From Bacillus sp. (in: firmicutes) (GTDB taxonomy: Bacteria; Bacillota; Bacilli; Bacillales; JACDOC01), in contig JACDOC010000025.1 in assembly GCA_017656295.1 (NCBI GenBank), positions 1 to 43,947 of the forward strand: 43,947 nt of DNA. The letters are read 5' to 3'. A model generated the notes under the pieces. The model was not told the DNA's origin and did no database searches. It saw only the letters and a list, made by a program, of their open reading frames with translations. How positions within the stretch are numbered: position 1 is the stretch's first letter; each line of letters opens with the position of its first letter. Made by a program: the position numbers and the translations under genes. Of the stretch, positions 8,129-18,815 are shown in pieces.

Positions 8129-9031
8129 TTAGTTTTTCATCCGCGGATCGAGCGCATCGCGTAAGCCATCGCCCATTAAGTTAAAACCAAGAACGGTAAG
8201 CATGATGGCAAGACCTGGGAAGATCATCGTCCACGGAGCTTGTATTAAATATGCACGGGAATCGGCAAGCATTTTTCCCCATTCCGGTGTTGGGGCTTCT
8301 GCTCCAAGTCCTAAAAAGCCAAGAGCAGCTGCTTCAATAATGGCCGTAGCGATTGCTAATGTTCCTTGAACGATAATGGGCGCCATACTGTTCGGTAAAA
8401 TATGATGGAACAATATTCGAGCGTCGCTCATCCCAATCGCTTTCGCGGCCATAACGTATTCTTCTTGTTTGACACTTAATACTTTTGAACGAATGAGTCG
8501 TCCGAAGTTTGGTACATTGATGATGGCAATGGCAATTAATGCGTTTTGTAAGCTCGGACCTAATACAGCTACAACGGCAATGGCTAATAAAATACTAGGA
8601 AACGCGAGCATAATATCAAATAATCGCGAGATAATCGTATCGACCCAACGTCCGTAATACCCAGCTAAAATTCCAAGTAAGCTCCCGATAATAACCGATC
8701 CGACTACAGAGAAAAAGCCGACCCATAACGAAATACGGGCGCCGTAAATAACCCGTGAGAAAATATCCCTGCCAAAATCGTCGGTGCCAAACCAATGCTC
8801 AGAAGAAGGCGGCTGTAACCGTTCCTCTATCCCTAGTTTCTGTTCATTGATTCCTTCTGGTGCAATTAACGGAGCAGCAATCGCAATAACGATAAAAAAG
8901 AGAACAATGGCAGCTCCGACGAGGGCGATTTTATTTTTACGAAAGGTTTTCCACGCTTCTTTCCAAGGAGAAGAAACTTCTTCTTCTTGGACGACGACAT
9001 TAACATGTTCATTTGGTGCTAATTCTGCCAT
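8129..9031 (-). CDS. Peptide ABC transporter permease (OppC/DppC type)
   Basis: A 300-residue inner-membrane permease, the second of the pair that forms the translocation channel. It has the family's N-terminal OppC-N region with one transmembrane helix (about 38-60), then five more helices. The cytoplasmic EAA loop is at about residues 190-215 (EYVMAAKAIGMSDARILFHHILPN), which contacts the ATPases. A GGGGGA ribosome-binding site precedes the ATG. It is the last gene of the five-gene operon and lies 25 bp after its partner permease. Confidence 0.93.
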   Translation of the reverse strand: MAELAPNEHVNVVVQEEEVSSPWKEAWKTFRKNKIALVGAAIVLFFIVIAIAAPLIAPEGINEQKLGIEERLQPPSSEHWFGTDDFGRDIFSRVIYGARISLWVGFFSVVGSVIIGSLLGILAGYYGRWVDTIISRLFDIMLAFPSILLAIAVVAVLGPSLQNALIAIAIINVPNFGRLIRSKVLSVKQEEYVMAAKAIGMSDARILFHHILPNSMAPIIVQGTLAIATAIIEAAALGFLGLGAEAPTPEWGKMLADSRAYLIQAPWTMIFPGLAIMLTVLGFNLMGDGLRDALDPRMKN

Positions 9032-9056
9032 AGTGAGTCCCCCTTAGATTAAGTGA

Positions 9057-10061
9057 TTAGTTATATTTAATTCGTGGGTCAATGGCTGCATAAAGGAGGT
9101 CAACAATTAAGTTAATAAACACGAAAATCGTGGCAACGACTAAAATGCCAGACTGAATGACTGGATAATCACGAAAACTAATGGCGTCATAAATATAACG
9201 TCCAATTCCCGGCCAACCGAAGATGGTTTCCGTTAATATCGCCCCGCCAAGAAGTAAGCCCATTTGCAAACCGATGACCGTTAAAATCGGAATGACTGCA
9301 TTTTTTAACGAATGTTTGTACACAACCCAGAACATTCTCATTCCTTTCGCACGTGCAGTGCGAATGTAATCCGAGCGCATCACTTCGAGCATGCTCGAAC
9401 GAGTCATTCGGGCAATGATCGCCATTGGGATTGTAGCAAGGGCCACACTTGGAAGAACTAAATGTTTTAACACTCCTACTAACTGATCGTATTGTCCGTT
9501 AATCATTGTATCTAACACATATAAGTGGGTGACGGCTGTTACTGGATTTAACACATCTTCACGCCCGAATGTCGGAAGTAAGTTTAATTCAATCCCAAAT
9601 ATCCATTGTTCCATTAGACCAAGCCAAAAGATTGGCATGGATACTCCGACTAACGCTAACACCATTGCTACGTAATCAAACCATGAATTTTGGAACCACG
9701 CGCTAATAATTCCTGCATTCACCCCGATAAACACGGCAATGATCATCGCTGCTAACGAAAGTTCAATCGTTGCCGCTAAGTAAGGCCAAATTTCCTCTGT
9801 TACCGGTGTTGACGTTCGAATGGACGTCCCTAAATCTCCTTGGAACAGTCCAGCTAAATAATTAAAGTATTGGGTATACCATGGCTTGTCCAACCCCAGT
9901 TCTTTCGTCAACGCTTCGATGGCTTCTTTCGTTGCTTGTTGACCTAAAATGACTTGAGCTGGGTTTCCTGGAATGGCTCGGATAATCATAAAGACAATAA
10001 ACGTCATCCCGAGAAGTACAGGAATTAATTGAAGTAATCGACGAATTGTATATTGGAGCAT
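9057..10061 (-). CDS. Peptide ABC transporter permease (OppB/DppB type)
   Basis: A 334-residue integral membrane permease. It shows the usual MLQYTIRRLLQLIPVLLGMTFIVF first helix, the conserved PGNPA loop after it, and the EAA motif (DYIRTARAKGMRMFWVVYKHSLKNA) near the C-terminal half. An upstream in-frame ATG exists, but AGAGGTGGG stands 5-8 nt before the ATG at 10061, which also matches the family's N-terminus. The gene follows the binding-protein gene with a 64-bp gap, longer than the other gaps in the operon. Confidence 0.93.
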   Translation of the reverse strand: MLQYTIRRLLQLIPVLLGMTFIVFMIIRAIPGNPAQVILGQQATKEAIEALTKELGLDKPWYTQYFNYLAGLFQGDLGTSIRTSTPVTEEIWPYLAATIELSLAAMIIAVFIGVNAGIISAWFQNSWFDYVAMVLALVGVSMPIFWLGLMEQWIFGIELNLLPTFGREDVLNPVTAVTHLYVLDTMINGQYDQLVGVLKHLVLPSVALATIPMAIIARMTRSSMLEVMRSDYIRTARAKGMRMFWVVYKHSLKNAVIPILTVIGLQMGLLLGGAILTETIFGWPGIGRYIYDAISFRDYPVIQSGILVVATIFVFINLIVDLLYAAIDPRIKYN

Positions 10062-10125
10062 GTTTCCCACCTCTTCTGCCATATGTACAAGAGGGAAGGT
10101 ATGCCCCTCCCCCCTTTATTTTGCC

Positions 10126-11748
10126 TTATTCAAAGTACACTTCAGATAACTCGTCTGAACCTGTTGGATGTGGTTTAAAGCCTTTTACGTTCGCTTTACC
10201 AGCAAGAACAGGTGTTGAGTGTACAAGCGGTGCCCAAGGTGCATCTTCACGGATGATTTCTTGCGCTTTTTTGTATAGCTCGTTACGTTTTTCCTCATCT
10301 ACTTCTGTTTGAGCTTGGATTAAAATGTCATGTAATTCATCATTGCTGTAATAAGTGTAGTTGTTGCTTCCGATGTTATCTTTGTCTAATAGCACGTATA
10401 AGAAGTTGTCAGCGTCTCCGTTGTCACCTGTCCAACCTAGTAAGAACGCATCCGCTTCTCCGTTACGTGCTTTTTCTAAGTAAGTAGCCCACTCAAATGA
10501 CACGATTTTCGCTTTTACGCCGATTTTTTCAAAGCTTGCTTGAATCACTTCAGCAACTTTTTGGCCGTCTGGCATGTATGGACGAGGAACTGGCATTGCC
10601 CATAATTCCATTTCAAAGCCATCTGGATAACCAGCTTCTTCAAGTAACTTCTTCGCTTTTTCTAAGTCGTACTCATATGGTTCGATCTCGTCGTTGTATC
10701 CAGGAATAACTGGCGGCATAGGGTTTTTCGCTGGCTCTGCCATGCCTGCATAGAACGCGTCAATAATCGCTTGACGGTCAATCGCATGGTTTAATGCTTG
10801 ACGAACTAAAGGATTATCGAATGGCTTACGAGTTGCTGTAAATCCTAAGTAACCAACGTTCATCGAAGGACGCTTAAATAATTGTAAATTTGGATTTGAT
10901 TCGATTTGCGGTACGTCTGTTGGGTTAATTCCGTCCGCTAAATCGATTTCACCAGTCATTAACGCATTTAAGCGTGCAGAGTTTTCAGGAATTGACTTGA
11001 AGATAATACCGTCTAGCTTCGGATATCCTTCTTTCCAATAGTTTTCGTTTTTCTCTAATACGATTTTGTCGTTACGTTTCCACTCGACAAATTTGAATGG
11101 ACCTGTACCTACAGGATTTTCCGTAAATTTCTCACCATACTCTTCAAGTGCAGCTGGGCTGGCGATTCCAAATGGGCTCATCGCTAAGTTTTTCAAAAAC
11201 GGTGCTTGAGGACGTTTTAATTTAAATTCAACCGTGTATTCATCCACCGCTTTTACTTCTTCGATGACGTGGCCTTCATCGCCTTTAAAGCCACCAAACA
11301 TGGAAGCATAATAATAGAATTTGTCTTTCGTACCGTTCATCCAACGTTCAAAGTTATACACTACCGCATCGGCGTTAAAGTCTGTTCCGTCATGGAACTT
11401 GACGCCTTGACGAAGGAAGAACGTATACGTTAAACCATCATCAGAAATTTCCCAGTCTTCCGCAAGACCTGGGTTAACTTCTGTGTCTTGTGGTCCAAAT
11501 TCTACTAACGTTTCAAAAATGTTTTTTGTTACTTTGAAAGACTCACCATCTGTTACTGTGATTGGGTCTAAACCGACAGAGTCACCACCGCGACCGAATA
11601 CTAACACTTGCTTTTCTTGCTTGTCTCCATCGTTGTTGCTAGTAGAGTCGTTGCTGTCATTGGAAGCTGAGTCAGAATTACATCCTACTAATCCGATACT
11701 TAAAATGAAGATTAGTAGAATAGCAAATAAAGAATGCTTTCGTTTCAT
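10126..11748 (-). CDS. Peptide-binding lipoprotein (family 5 SBP)
   Basis: A 540-residue extracellular solute-binding protein that delivers di- or oligopeptides to the permeases. It has a lipoprotein signal peptide with positive start MKRKHS, a hydrophobic core, and lipobox LVGC with C23 as the acylated cysteine. A Ser/Asp/Asn-rich linker follows. The SBP-bac-5 signature region NPGLAEDWEISDDGLTYTF is at about residues 75-95. The overall sequence looks closer to DppA than to the large OppA class. An in-frame upstream extension exists, but GAGGGTCAAT marks the ATG at 11748. Confidence 0.93.
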   Translation of the reverse strand: MKRKHSLFAILLIFILSIGLVGCNSDSASNDSNDSTSNNDGDKQEKQVLVFGRGGDSVGLDPITVTDGESFKVTKNIFETLVEFGPQDTEVNPGLAEDWEISDDGLTYTFFLRQGVKFHDGTDFNADAVVYNFERWMNGTKDKFYYYASMFGGFKGDEGHVIEEVKAVDEYTVEFKLKRPQAPFLKNLAMSPFGIASPAALEEYGEKFTENPVGTGPFKFVEWKRNDKIVLEKNENYWKEGYPKLDGIIFKSIPENSARLNALMTGEIDLADGINPTDVPQIESNPNLQLFKRPSMNVGYLGFTATRKPFDNPLVRQALNHAIDRQAIIDAFYAGMAEPAKNPMPPVIPGYNDEIEPYEYDLEKAKKLLEEAGYPDGFEMELWAMPVPRPYMPDGQKVAEVIQASFEKIGVKAKIVSFEWATYLEKARNGEADAFLLGWTGDNGDADNFLYVLLDKDNIGSNNYTYYSNDELHDILIQAQTEVDEEKRNELYKKAQEIIREDAPWAPLVHSTPVLAGKANVKGFKPHPTGSDELSEVYFE

Positions 11749-11794
11749 ATTGACCCTCCTCAAAATTCTAAGATTTATAGCTTCAGTTGCCCAT

Positions 11795-12760
11795 CTAAAA
11801 GAGATGGCAAGCAACAGAATGCCCTGGTTCTACTTCTTTAAAAGTTGGAACGACCTCCTCACACTTTTCCGTTTTAAACGGACAGCGCGCATGGAAGGCA
11901 CATCCTTTAGGCGGGTTCGCCGGACTCGGAATGTCCCCTTTTAACACAATCGTTTCGCGTTTATGTTCTGGATCTGGGATTGGCACAGCGGATAAAAGAG
12001 CTTGCGTATAAGGATGTAACGGTTTTTCATATAACTTCTCACTATCGGCAAGCTCGACCATTTTCCCTAAATACATGACGCCAACCCGATCGCTAATATG
12101 TCTTACAACCCCTAAATCATGGGCAATAAAAATGTACGTTAAGCCAAACTCTTTTTGTAAATCTTGCATTAAGTTCAGCACTTGCGACTGAATGGATACA
12201 TCCAGTGCTGATACGGGCTCGTCGGCAATGATCAGCTTCGGTCTTGTCATCAACGCTCGCGCAATCCCAATCCGTTGTCTTTGTCCACCACTGAATTGAT
12301 GCGGATAACGCTTGGCATGGTAACTACTTAATCCAACAACTTCGAGTAGCTCTCGAACTTTTTTCTTCCGCTCCTTTTCGTCCCCTATTCCGTGAACGAT
12401 GAGCGGTTCTTCTAAAATTTTTTCCACCGTATGCCGCGGATTTAATGAGGCAAACGGGTCTTGAAACACCATTTGCAAATCGCGACGGGTTGCTCGCATG
12501 TCTTTTTTGGATAGCTTCATTAAATCTTTTCCGTCAAAAATAATCTCACCGGCTGTCGGTTCAATTAAGCGCATCAGCATGCGCCCGGTCGTTGATTTCC
12601 CACACCCACTTTCTCCGACAATTCCAAGTGTTTCCCCTTTTTTGACGGAAAACGAAACACCATCAACCGCTTTTACGTGTCCGATTGTTTTTCCAAAAAT
12701 GCCTCCAGTAATCGGAAAGTGTTTCTTTAAATCTTTTATTTCAAGCAATGTTTCGGTCAT
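11795..12760 (-). CDS. Peptide ABC transporter ATP-binding protein (OppF/DppF type)
   Basis: A 321-residue ATPase. Walker [10 protein letters not shown] is at about residues 50-58, the signature LSGGQ appears as [10 protein letters not shown], and Walker B is [12 protein letters not shown]. The C-terminal oligopeptide-transporter domain contains the four-cysteine cluster typical of OppD/OppF proteins ([17 protein letters not shown] and ACHLF). It overlaps the preceding gene by ATGA (12757-12760), so translation is coupled. The two ATPases form a heterodimer on the cytoplasmic face. Confidence 0.94.
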   Translation of the reverse strand: MTETLLEIKDLKKHFPITGGIFGKTIGHVKAVDGVSFSVKKGETLGIVGESGCGKSTTGRMLMRLIEPTAGEIIFDGKDLMKLSKKDMRATRRDLQMVFQDPFASLNPRHTVEKILEEPLIVHGIGDEKERKKKVRELLEVVGLSSYHAKRYPHQFSGGQRQRIGIARALMTRPKLIIADEPVSALDVSIQSQVLNLMQDLQKEFGLTYIFIAHDLGVVRHISDRVGVMYLGKMVELADSEKLYEKPLHPYTQALLSAVPIPDPEHKRETIVLKGDIPSPANPPKGCAFHARCPFKTEKCEEVVPTFKEVEPGHSVACHLF

Positions 12761-13743
12761 ACGGTGACACCTGCCTTATCATGGAGAAAACAACGAGTAC
12801 GGTGTCCCGACTCGGTTGTATATAGTTCAGGATTTTCCTCAAAACAGCGATCAAACGCTTGCTCACAACGGGGAGCAAAACGACAGCCGTTTTTAATGGA
12901 ACCAGGTTTCGGTACATTTCCAGGAATCGAATATAATCGTTGTTGTTTAAAACGCATATCCGGAACCGATTGAATTAACCCTTTTGTGTACGGGTGTTGT
13001 GGATTTTTAAAAATCGTTTTCACATCGCCTTCTTCGACTACTTTTCCGGAATACATGACGACGACACGATCACAAATTTCCGCAACGACGCCTAAGTCAT
13101 GCGTAATCATAATGACCGCGGTATTCGATTCTTCGTTCAGCTTTTTCATTAACTGTAAAATTTGTGCTTGAATCGTGACGTCAAGGGCGGTGGTTGGCTC
13201 ATCGGCAATGAGTAACTTTGGCTCACACACCATCGCCATCGCAATCATGACGCGTTGCCTCATTCCCCCTGATAATTGGTGGGGATATTCGTTCATCAAC
13301 TCTTCCGCCCGTGGAAGACCCACGTGTTTCATCATTTCTATCGCACGTTCTCGCGCTTTTTGTTTACTCCATTTTTTATGTATGCGAATAGCCTCGACTA
13401 ATTGGTCACCAATCGTAAATAATGGATTTAACGATGTCATTGGCTCTTGGAAAATCATCGCGATTTCATTTCCGCGAATTTGCCGCATCCTTCGTTCCGA
13501 GGCCTTCGTTAAATCCTCTCCTTTAAATAAAATTTTTCCTCCGACCACTTTCCCGGGTGGATGCGGAACTAACCCCATAATGGAAAGGGACGTTACGCTT
13601 TTTCCACATCCAGATTCCCCAACGATTCCGAGAATCTCCCCTTCGTTGACGTAAAAATCTACATTGTCTACTGCTGGAATCTCCCCATCATCGGTAAAAA
13701 ATGAGGTTCGCAATCCTTCAACGGACAATAGTCGTTCTCCCAT
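12757..13743 (-). CDS. Peptide ABC transporter ATP-binding protein (OppD/DppD type)
   Basis: A 328-residue ATPase and first gene of the operon. Walker A is GESGCGKSV, the signature LSGGMRQR, Walker [13 protein letters not shown] and the switch His is in ITHDLGVV. The C-terminal domain has the expected Cys-containing [11 protein letters not shown] segment. The operon order ATPase-ATPase-SBP-permease-permease matches B. subtilis appDFABC rather than oppABCDF. The binding protein, however, looks Dpp-like, so no app name is assigned. The operon stands between ygaE and ygaD, which are neighbours in B. subtilis, so it is an insertion relative to that genome. Confidence 0.94.
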   Translation of the reverse strand: MGERLLSVEGLRTSFFTDDGEIPAVDNVDFYVNEGEILGIVGESGCGKSVTSLSIMGLVPHPPGKVVGGKILFKGEDLTKASERRMRQIRGNEIAMIFQEPMTSLNPLFTIGDQLVEAIRIHKKWSKQKARERAIEMMKHVGLPRAEELMNEYPHQLSGGMRQRVMIAMAMVCEPKLLIADEPTTALDVTIQAQILQLMKKLNEESNTAVIMITHDLGVVAEICDRVVVMYSGKVVEEGDVKTIFKNPQHPYTKGLIQSVPDMRFKQQRLYSIPGNVPKPGSIKNGCRFAPRCEQAFDRCFEENPELYTTESGHRTRCFLHDKAGVTV

Positions 13744-13817
13744 CCAGCCTGTCCTCCTCTCGGTGAAAAATTCCTTGAAGATTCATTTTTTAGAATATTT
13801 GGTAACTTTATATGAAC

Positions 13818-13845
13818 ATTATACTCGACCTAAAAAATTTTTCAA
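13818..13845 (-). promoter_or_regulatory. Promoter for the peptide ABC operon
   Basis: On the minus strand: -35 TTGAAA (13840-13845), 16-bp spacer, -10 TATAAT (13818-13823). It lies about 75 bp before the first ATPase gene. The surrounding 13744-14010 DNA is very AT-rich with no other gene. Confidence 0.7.
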
Positions 13846-13984
13846 TACTAAATTTTCTGAATATTATTTTAAAATAGTAATTTTATCCATGTTTTAGGTT
13901 GTTAAATTGTAAATAGAATATATTTACTATTTTGGAAAAATTATTTCGTATAAAATAGACTCAAAAAAATTGTAATAATATAAC

Positions 13985-14016
13985 AAAGCCAGACGGATAC
14001 ATTTCCATCTGGCTTT
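13985..14016 (-). terminator. Terminator after ygaD
   Basis: AAAGCCAGACGGA (13985-13997) and TCCATCTGGCTTT (14004-14016) form a hairpin with one G-T pair. On the minus strand it is followed by a T-rich stretch. It overlaps the ygaD stop codon. Confidence 0.8.
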
Positions 14017-15781
14017 ACGTTTGTGATACTTCTTCATGATGTAATTGTTGAATCGTAAATAAATCGTAGTATGAGCCGCGTTTAGCCATCAATTCTTCAT
14101 GCGTTCCCATTTCCACAATTAGACCGTGTTCCATAACCACAATACGATCCGCATGAGTAATGGTAGACAATCGATGGGCCACAATAAATGTGGTTCGATC
14201 TTTTGCCAGCTCATCTAGTGCCTTTTGAATATATTGTTCGCTTTCTAAGTCAAGAGCAGAGGTCGCTTCATCTAAAATAAGAATTGGCGGATTTTTTAAG
14301 AAAATACGCGCAATCGCAATGCGCTGCTTTTGTCCGCCGGATAGTTTAACGCCACGTTCACCGACTTTTGTATCGTAACCGTTCGGCAAGTTCATAATAA
14401 ATTCGTGGGCATTCGCTGCTTTAGCAGCGGCAATTACTTCTTCGTCTGTCGCATCTGGTTTTCCTAATAAAATGTTTGTTTTGACAGATTCGCTAAATAA
14501 AATAGTATCTTGCAACACTATTCCAATTTGGTCGCGTAAACTGCGAATTTTTATATCCCGAATATCCGTTCCATCGAGCAAAATTCGTCCTTCTGTCACA
14601 TCGTAAAACCGCGGAATTAAGCTGACTAATGACGATTTTCCTCCCCCACTCATCCCAACAAGCGCAACGGTCTCTCCAGGTTTAACGTCAAGATGAATGT
14701 TTTTCAAAACGGGGAGTTCTTTATCATCGTATGCAAACGAAACATTTTCAAACGTAATGCGCCCTTTTACGTTCGTACACTCCACCGCATTTTCATGGTC
14801 GACAACATCATATTTTTCATCTAAAAATTCAAACACCCGATCCATAGAGGCAATCGACTGTGTTAACGTCGTCGAAGAGTTGACAAGACGACGAAGCGGA
14901 TTGTACAACCGATCAATGTAAGCAATAAAGGCAACCATCGTCCCTAGCGTCAAATTCCCTTGAATGACATGATAGCCAGAATACAAAATGACGAGAAGCG
15001 GAGCGACATCCGTAATCGTGTTTACCACCGCAAATGCTTTAGCGTTCCAGCTCGTATGTTCCAGCGCTTTCTCTAAAAATCGACCGTTATGTTCACGGAA
15101 GTTTTTTTGCTCGTAATCTTCAATCGCCAAGCTTTTAATAACCGACATTCCTTGAACCCGCTCATGCAAATAGCTTTGAACTTCCGCTAACGCTTGAGAA
15201 CGTTTTCGAGTCAATTTTCGTAAGTTCCCAAAAAAGTACTTCACGGATACGGCATATAACGGAAGGACCACGATCGAAACGAGCGTCAATTTCAAATCCA
15301 TCGTAAACATAATGCCAATCGCGATAAAAATGGTCGCCATATCGAGCCATAGGTTCATCAGCCCCGTAATCACAAAGCTTTTCGTTTGCTCAACATCGTT
15401 GATGACACGAGAGATCACTTCACCGGCTTTTGTGTTGGCGTAATATTTAAACGAAAGCTTTTGAATATGCGTAAACAGGCGGTCGCGTATGTCATACAAT
15501 ACTTTATTTCCTGTCCATTGCGCAAAATATTGTCGGTAATACTCAATTGGCGGCCGAATCACAATAAATAAGAACAGCATCGCCGCCATCGTCCAAAACA
15601 GACGGGTTGTTTTCTCGTCTGCCGTTAAAAATTCATTACCAACGATATCGTCGATGACGTATTTAATTAATATAGGAATTAAGAGGGGGATCGCAAATTT
15701 AACGATCCCAATCACAATCGTAGCAGCAATTTGCAATTTATAAGGTTTGACAAATTGCATATATCGTTTGATGCTGCCCAA
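14015..15781 (-). CDS. ygaD: YgaD, multidrug-type ABC exporter
   Basis: A 588-residue half-transporter. Residues 1-310 are an ABC exporter membrane domain with six helices. Residues 335-575 are the nucleotide-binding domain, with Walker [11 protein letters not shown], signature KLSGGQKQR, Walker [13 protein letters not shown] and switch His in VAHRLST. It resembles lipid/multidrug exporters of the MsbA/Sav1866 group and probably works as a homodimer. The substrate is unknown. A GTG at 15790 is in frame, but it lies inside the GTGAGGTGAGG ribosome-binding site. The TTG at 15781, giving [14 protein letters not shown], fits better. Confidence 0.9.
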   Translation of the reverse strand: MGSIKRYMQFVKPYKLQIAATIVIGIVKFAIPLLIPILIKYVIDDIVGNEFLTADEKTTRLFWTMAAMLFLFIVIRPPIEYYRQYFAQWTGNKVLYDIRDRLFTHIQKLSFKYYANTKAGEVISRVINDVEQTKSFVITGLMNLWLDMATIFIAIGIMFTMDLKLTLVSIVVLPLYAVSVKYFFGNLRKLTRKRSQALAEVQSYLHERVQGMSVIKSLAIEDYEQKNFREHNGRFLEKALEHTSWNAKAFAVVNTITDVAPLLVILYSGYHVIQGNLTLGTMVAFIAYIDRLYNPLRRLVNSSTTLTQSIASMDRVFEFLDEKYDVVDHENAVECTNVKGRITFENVSFAYDDKELPVLKNIHLDVKPGETVALVGMSGGGKSSLVSLIPRFYDVTEGRILLDGTDIRDIKIRSLRDQIGIVLQDTILFSESVKTNILLGKPDATDEEVIAAAKAANAHEFIMNLPNGYDTKVGERGVKLSGGQKQRIAIARIFLKNPPILILDEATSALDLESEQYIQKALDELAKDRTTFIVAHRLSTITHADRIVVMEHGLIVEMGTHEELMAKRGSYYDLFTIQQLHHEEVSQT

Positions 15782-15813
15782 CGCCCTCACCTCACTTTCC
15801 GCGTTGTCCTCAT

Positions 15814-15841
15814 GAAAAAACCTGTTGAAAAACCAACAGGC
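15814..15841 (-). terminator. Terminator between ygaC and ygaD
   Basis: CCTGTTG (15821-15827) and CAACAGG (15834-15840) form a hairpin. On the minus strand it is followed by TTTTTT. It lies 14 bp after ygaC and just before the ygaD ribosome-binding site, so ygaD either depends on readthrough or has its own promoter nearby. Confidence 0.8.
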
Positions 15842-15853
15842 ATTGAAATGTAA

Positions 15854-16384
15854 TTATTTACGATACATTAAATATCGCTCATACCACGTATCGATAAAAT
15901 CAGGGGCAAATGGTCCTTTCCGTTGTCGAATCCATCGAATTAATTTATCGACATTTCTTTTTAATATTTGGTCGATCACATCGGGATACCCCATTGACTT
16001 ACGGTGCGTTTCGTATTCATCTTCATCCAACAATGTAAACGTCATATCGGGATACACTTTAATATCCAAATCATAATCTATGTATTTTAACGCCTCGTGA
16101 TCGTATACGAAAGGTGAACTTAAATTACAATAATAATAAATTCCGTCTTCCCGGAGCATCCCGATAATGTTAAACCAATGTTGGGAATGGAAGTAACAAA
16201 TAGCAGGTTCGCGGGTAATCCATGTCCGTCCATCAGCTTCGGTGACCATAGTACGATCATTTCCGCCGATCACCATATGCCGCGAACCTTTCAACACCAC
16301 CGTTTCTTGCCAAATTCGATGGATGGTACCGTTATGTTTATAGCTTTGGATTTGAATCGCTTCGCCTTCAACGGGAACCCCCAT
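15854..16384 (-). CDS. ygaC: YgaC, nucleoside tri-/diphosphate phosphatase (DUF402)
   Basis: A 176-residue protein that matches the DUF402 / YgaC (Ntdp) family over its whole length. Recognisable blocks are [10 protein letters not shown] at the N-terminus, REPAICYFH, the [12 protein letters not shown] acidic segment that binds divalent metal, and the C-terminal [19 protein letters not shown]. Family members hydrolyse nucleoside tri- and diphosphates. An AGGGAG site precedes the ATG. It keeps the B. subtilis order ygaB-ygaC-ygaD. Confidence 0.92.
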   Translation of the reverse strand: MGVPVEGEAIQIQSYKHNGTIHRIWQETVVLKGSRHMVIGGNDRTMVTEADGRTWITREPAICYFHSQHWFNIIGMLREDGIYYYCNLSSPFVYDHEALKYIDYDLDIKVYPDMTFTLLDEDEYETHRKSMGYPDVIDQILKRNVDKLIRWIRQRKGPFAPDFIDTWYERYLMYRK

Positions 16385-16516
16385 TAAATCTCCCTACTTT
16401 CTTTCTATAATCCGATTTCCATATGTATCAAGAAAATTTTGTATAAATGAAAAAAAACGTCCAAGAATACACCTATGTTTTATTATTATAACGGTTCAAC
16501 ACAAATTTTAAAACAA

Positions 16517-16546
16517 AAGAGCCTTGTTTTTCACAATGGCTCTTAC
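16517..16546 (-). terminator. Terminator after ygaB
   Basis: AAGAGCCTTG and CAATGGCTCTT (16518-16543) form a hairpin around a T-rich loop. On the minus strand it is followed by TTTTGTTTT. It overlaps the ygaB stop codon. Confidence 0.8.
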
Positions 16547-16794
16547 ACGATCGCATTGAAATCTCGATAGGATTGAATGACTTCGTCGGTTTGGGCTTCA
16601 AACTGTTTTTGAATTTGATACAATTCTTCTTTCATTTTAACAATTTCTTGTTTAATGCTTTCGACTTTCGCCTCATCCTGTAAGGCGGTTAATTCTTCTT
16701 TTAATTTTTGACATCTTTCAATTTCAGCCTGCAAATAGAGTAGTTTATCCATCGTTTTCATTTGCTTTTGAACAAGCTCATTAAATAGCGCCAT
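16543..16794 (-). CDS. ygaB: YgaB family coiled-coil protein
   Basis: An 83-residue, strongly helical protein rich in Glu, Gln and Lys with heptad spacing of Leu/Ile/Met through nearly its whole length, so probably a coiled coil. Name and place (between sspE and ygaC) match B. subtilis YgaB. Function unknown. The ATG at 16794 is chosen because GAGGGGTG lies 9 nt upstream; a GTG four codons earlier overlaps that site. Confidence 0.82.
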   Translation of the reverse strand: MALFNELVQKQMKTMDKLLYLQAEIERCQKLKEELTALQDEAKVESIKQEIVKMKEELYQIQKQFEAQTDEVIQSYRDFNAIV

Positions 16795-16908
16795 TAAAAA
16801 AAACACCCCTCATGATTGCGTTTCGCTATATAAGTTCTTGATGAAGCGATGATTTTCCTTTGACTACTTCTGTCTGAACGCCATTTCTTTTGTCGAATAT
16901 TTGAGTTC

Positions 16909-16946
16909 GAAAAAAAGACCTCTTCCAGGTGGAAGAAGCCTCTTTA
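16909..16946 (-). terminator. Terminator after sspE
   Basis: An imperfect but continuous hairpin (TTCTTCC/GGAAGA core, extended by G-T and A-T pairs). On the minus strand it is followed by seven T residues. Confidence 0.8.
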
Positions 16947-16954
16947 TCAAATGG

Positions 16955-17143
16955 TTATTGGTTTTGTTGTTGATTTTGCGGACTGTATTGACCAGACGTT
17001 TGGTTTTTACGAGCTTCCGCCTGTTGGTTTTGTTGTTTTACGTGTTGTACGTTTGTTTCACTTCCAAACTCAGTCGCGTATTGTTGTTGAGCTTGCTGTT
17101 GAGCTTGCTGTTGAGCTTGTTGTTGGCGTTGCTGTTTTGCCAT
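16955..17143 (-). CDS. sspE: Gamma-type small acid-soluble spore protein
   Basis: A 62-residue, Gln-rich spore storage protein degraded during germination to supply amino acids. The germination protease site is visible as TEFGSETN (residues 24-31). The N-terminus has a perfect four-residue AQQQ-type repeat. The B. subtilis protein is longer (84 residues) with two copies of the cleavage-site segment; only one is seen here. GGAGGTGA lies 6-7 nt before the ATG at 17143. Expression is expected in the forespore under sigma-G, but no sequence fitting the spacing rules was found with confidence. Confidence 0.92.
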   Translation of the reverse strand: MAKQQRQQQAQQQAQQQAQQQYATEFGSETNVQHVKQQNQQAEARKNQTSGQYSPQNQQQNQ

Positions 17144-17212
17144 TGTTATCACCTCCACGGTTTATAATGTAACCAACACGTGGGGTGTCTATCCGAAAAA
17201 TTTTTTGGAAAA

Positions 17213-18293
<1,081 letters not shown>

Positions 18294-18296
18294 AAT

Positions 18297-18326
18297 GAAA
18301 AAGGAGTGGCTGTTGCCCTCCTTTTC
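18297..18326 (+). terminator. Terminator after yfhS
   Basis: AAAAAGGAG, an inner GGC/GCC pair around TGTT, and CTCCTTTTCTT form a hairpin ending in a T-rich run. It starts 3-4 bp after the yfhS stop codon. Confidence 0.85.
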
Positions 18327-18340
18327 TTATGCTTTAAGTA

Positions 18341-18815
18341 CTTTTTCACTTTACGTTCTATGCTGAATACTTTCTGTTTGGACCTTTTTACTTTACGTTC
18401 TGTGCTAAATACTTTCTGTTTGGACCTTTTCACTTTACGTTCTATGCGAATACTTTCTGTTTGGACCTTTTTACTTTACGTCTGTGCTAAATACTTTCTG
18501 TTTGGACCTTTTTACTTTACGTTCTGTGCGATACTTTCTGTTTGGACCTTTTTACTTTACGTTCTGCGCGATACTTTCTGTTTGGACCTTTTTACTTTAC
18601 GTTCTGTGCGATACTTTCTGTTTGGACCTTTTTACTTTACGTTCTGTGCTAAACACTTTCTGTTTGGACCTTTTTACTTTACGTTCTGTGCTAAATACTT
18701 TCTGTTTGGACCTTTTTACTTTACGTTCTGCGCTTAATACTTTCTGTTTGGACCTTTTTACTTTACGTTCTGCGCTTAATACTTTCTGTTTGAACCTTTT
18801 TACTTTACGTTCTGT
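18341..18815. repeat. Tandem repeat array, 42-bp unit, about 11 copies
   Basis: The word CTTTCTGTTT recurs at 18370, 18412, 18453, 18494, 18534, 18574, 18614, 18656, 18698, 18740 and 18782, with steps of 40-42 bp. Partial copies occur at both ends. Each 42-bp unit is two 21-bp halves that both begin with TACTTT and share GTT and G..CT positions. The array lies between the yfhS terminator and mutY. Its right-hand copy includes the last codons and stop of mutY. Open frames run through it on both strands because most units are a multiple of three, but none has a credible start. Confidence 0.95.

Noticed and set aside
10083-10125. Attenuator hairpin between the peptide-binding protein and permease genes
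   Set aside because: Only a short GAGGG/CCCTC pairing with poor geometry is present; not enough to call.
17160-17200. Sigma-G promoter for sspE
   Set aside because: A CATTATA-like -10 and GGATA-like -35 occur, but their spacing is about 20 bp rather than 17-18, so I did not annotate it.
18341-18815. CRISPR array
   Set aside because: The repeats are directly adjacent with no unique spacers, and no cas genes are near.
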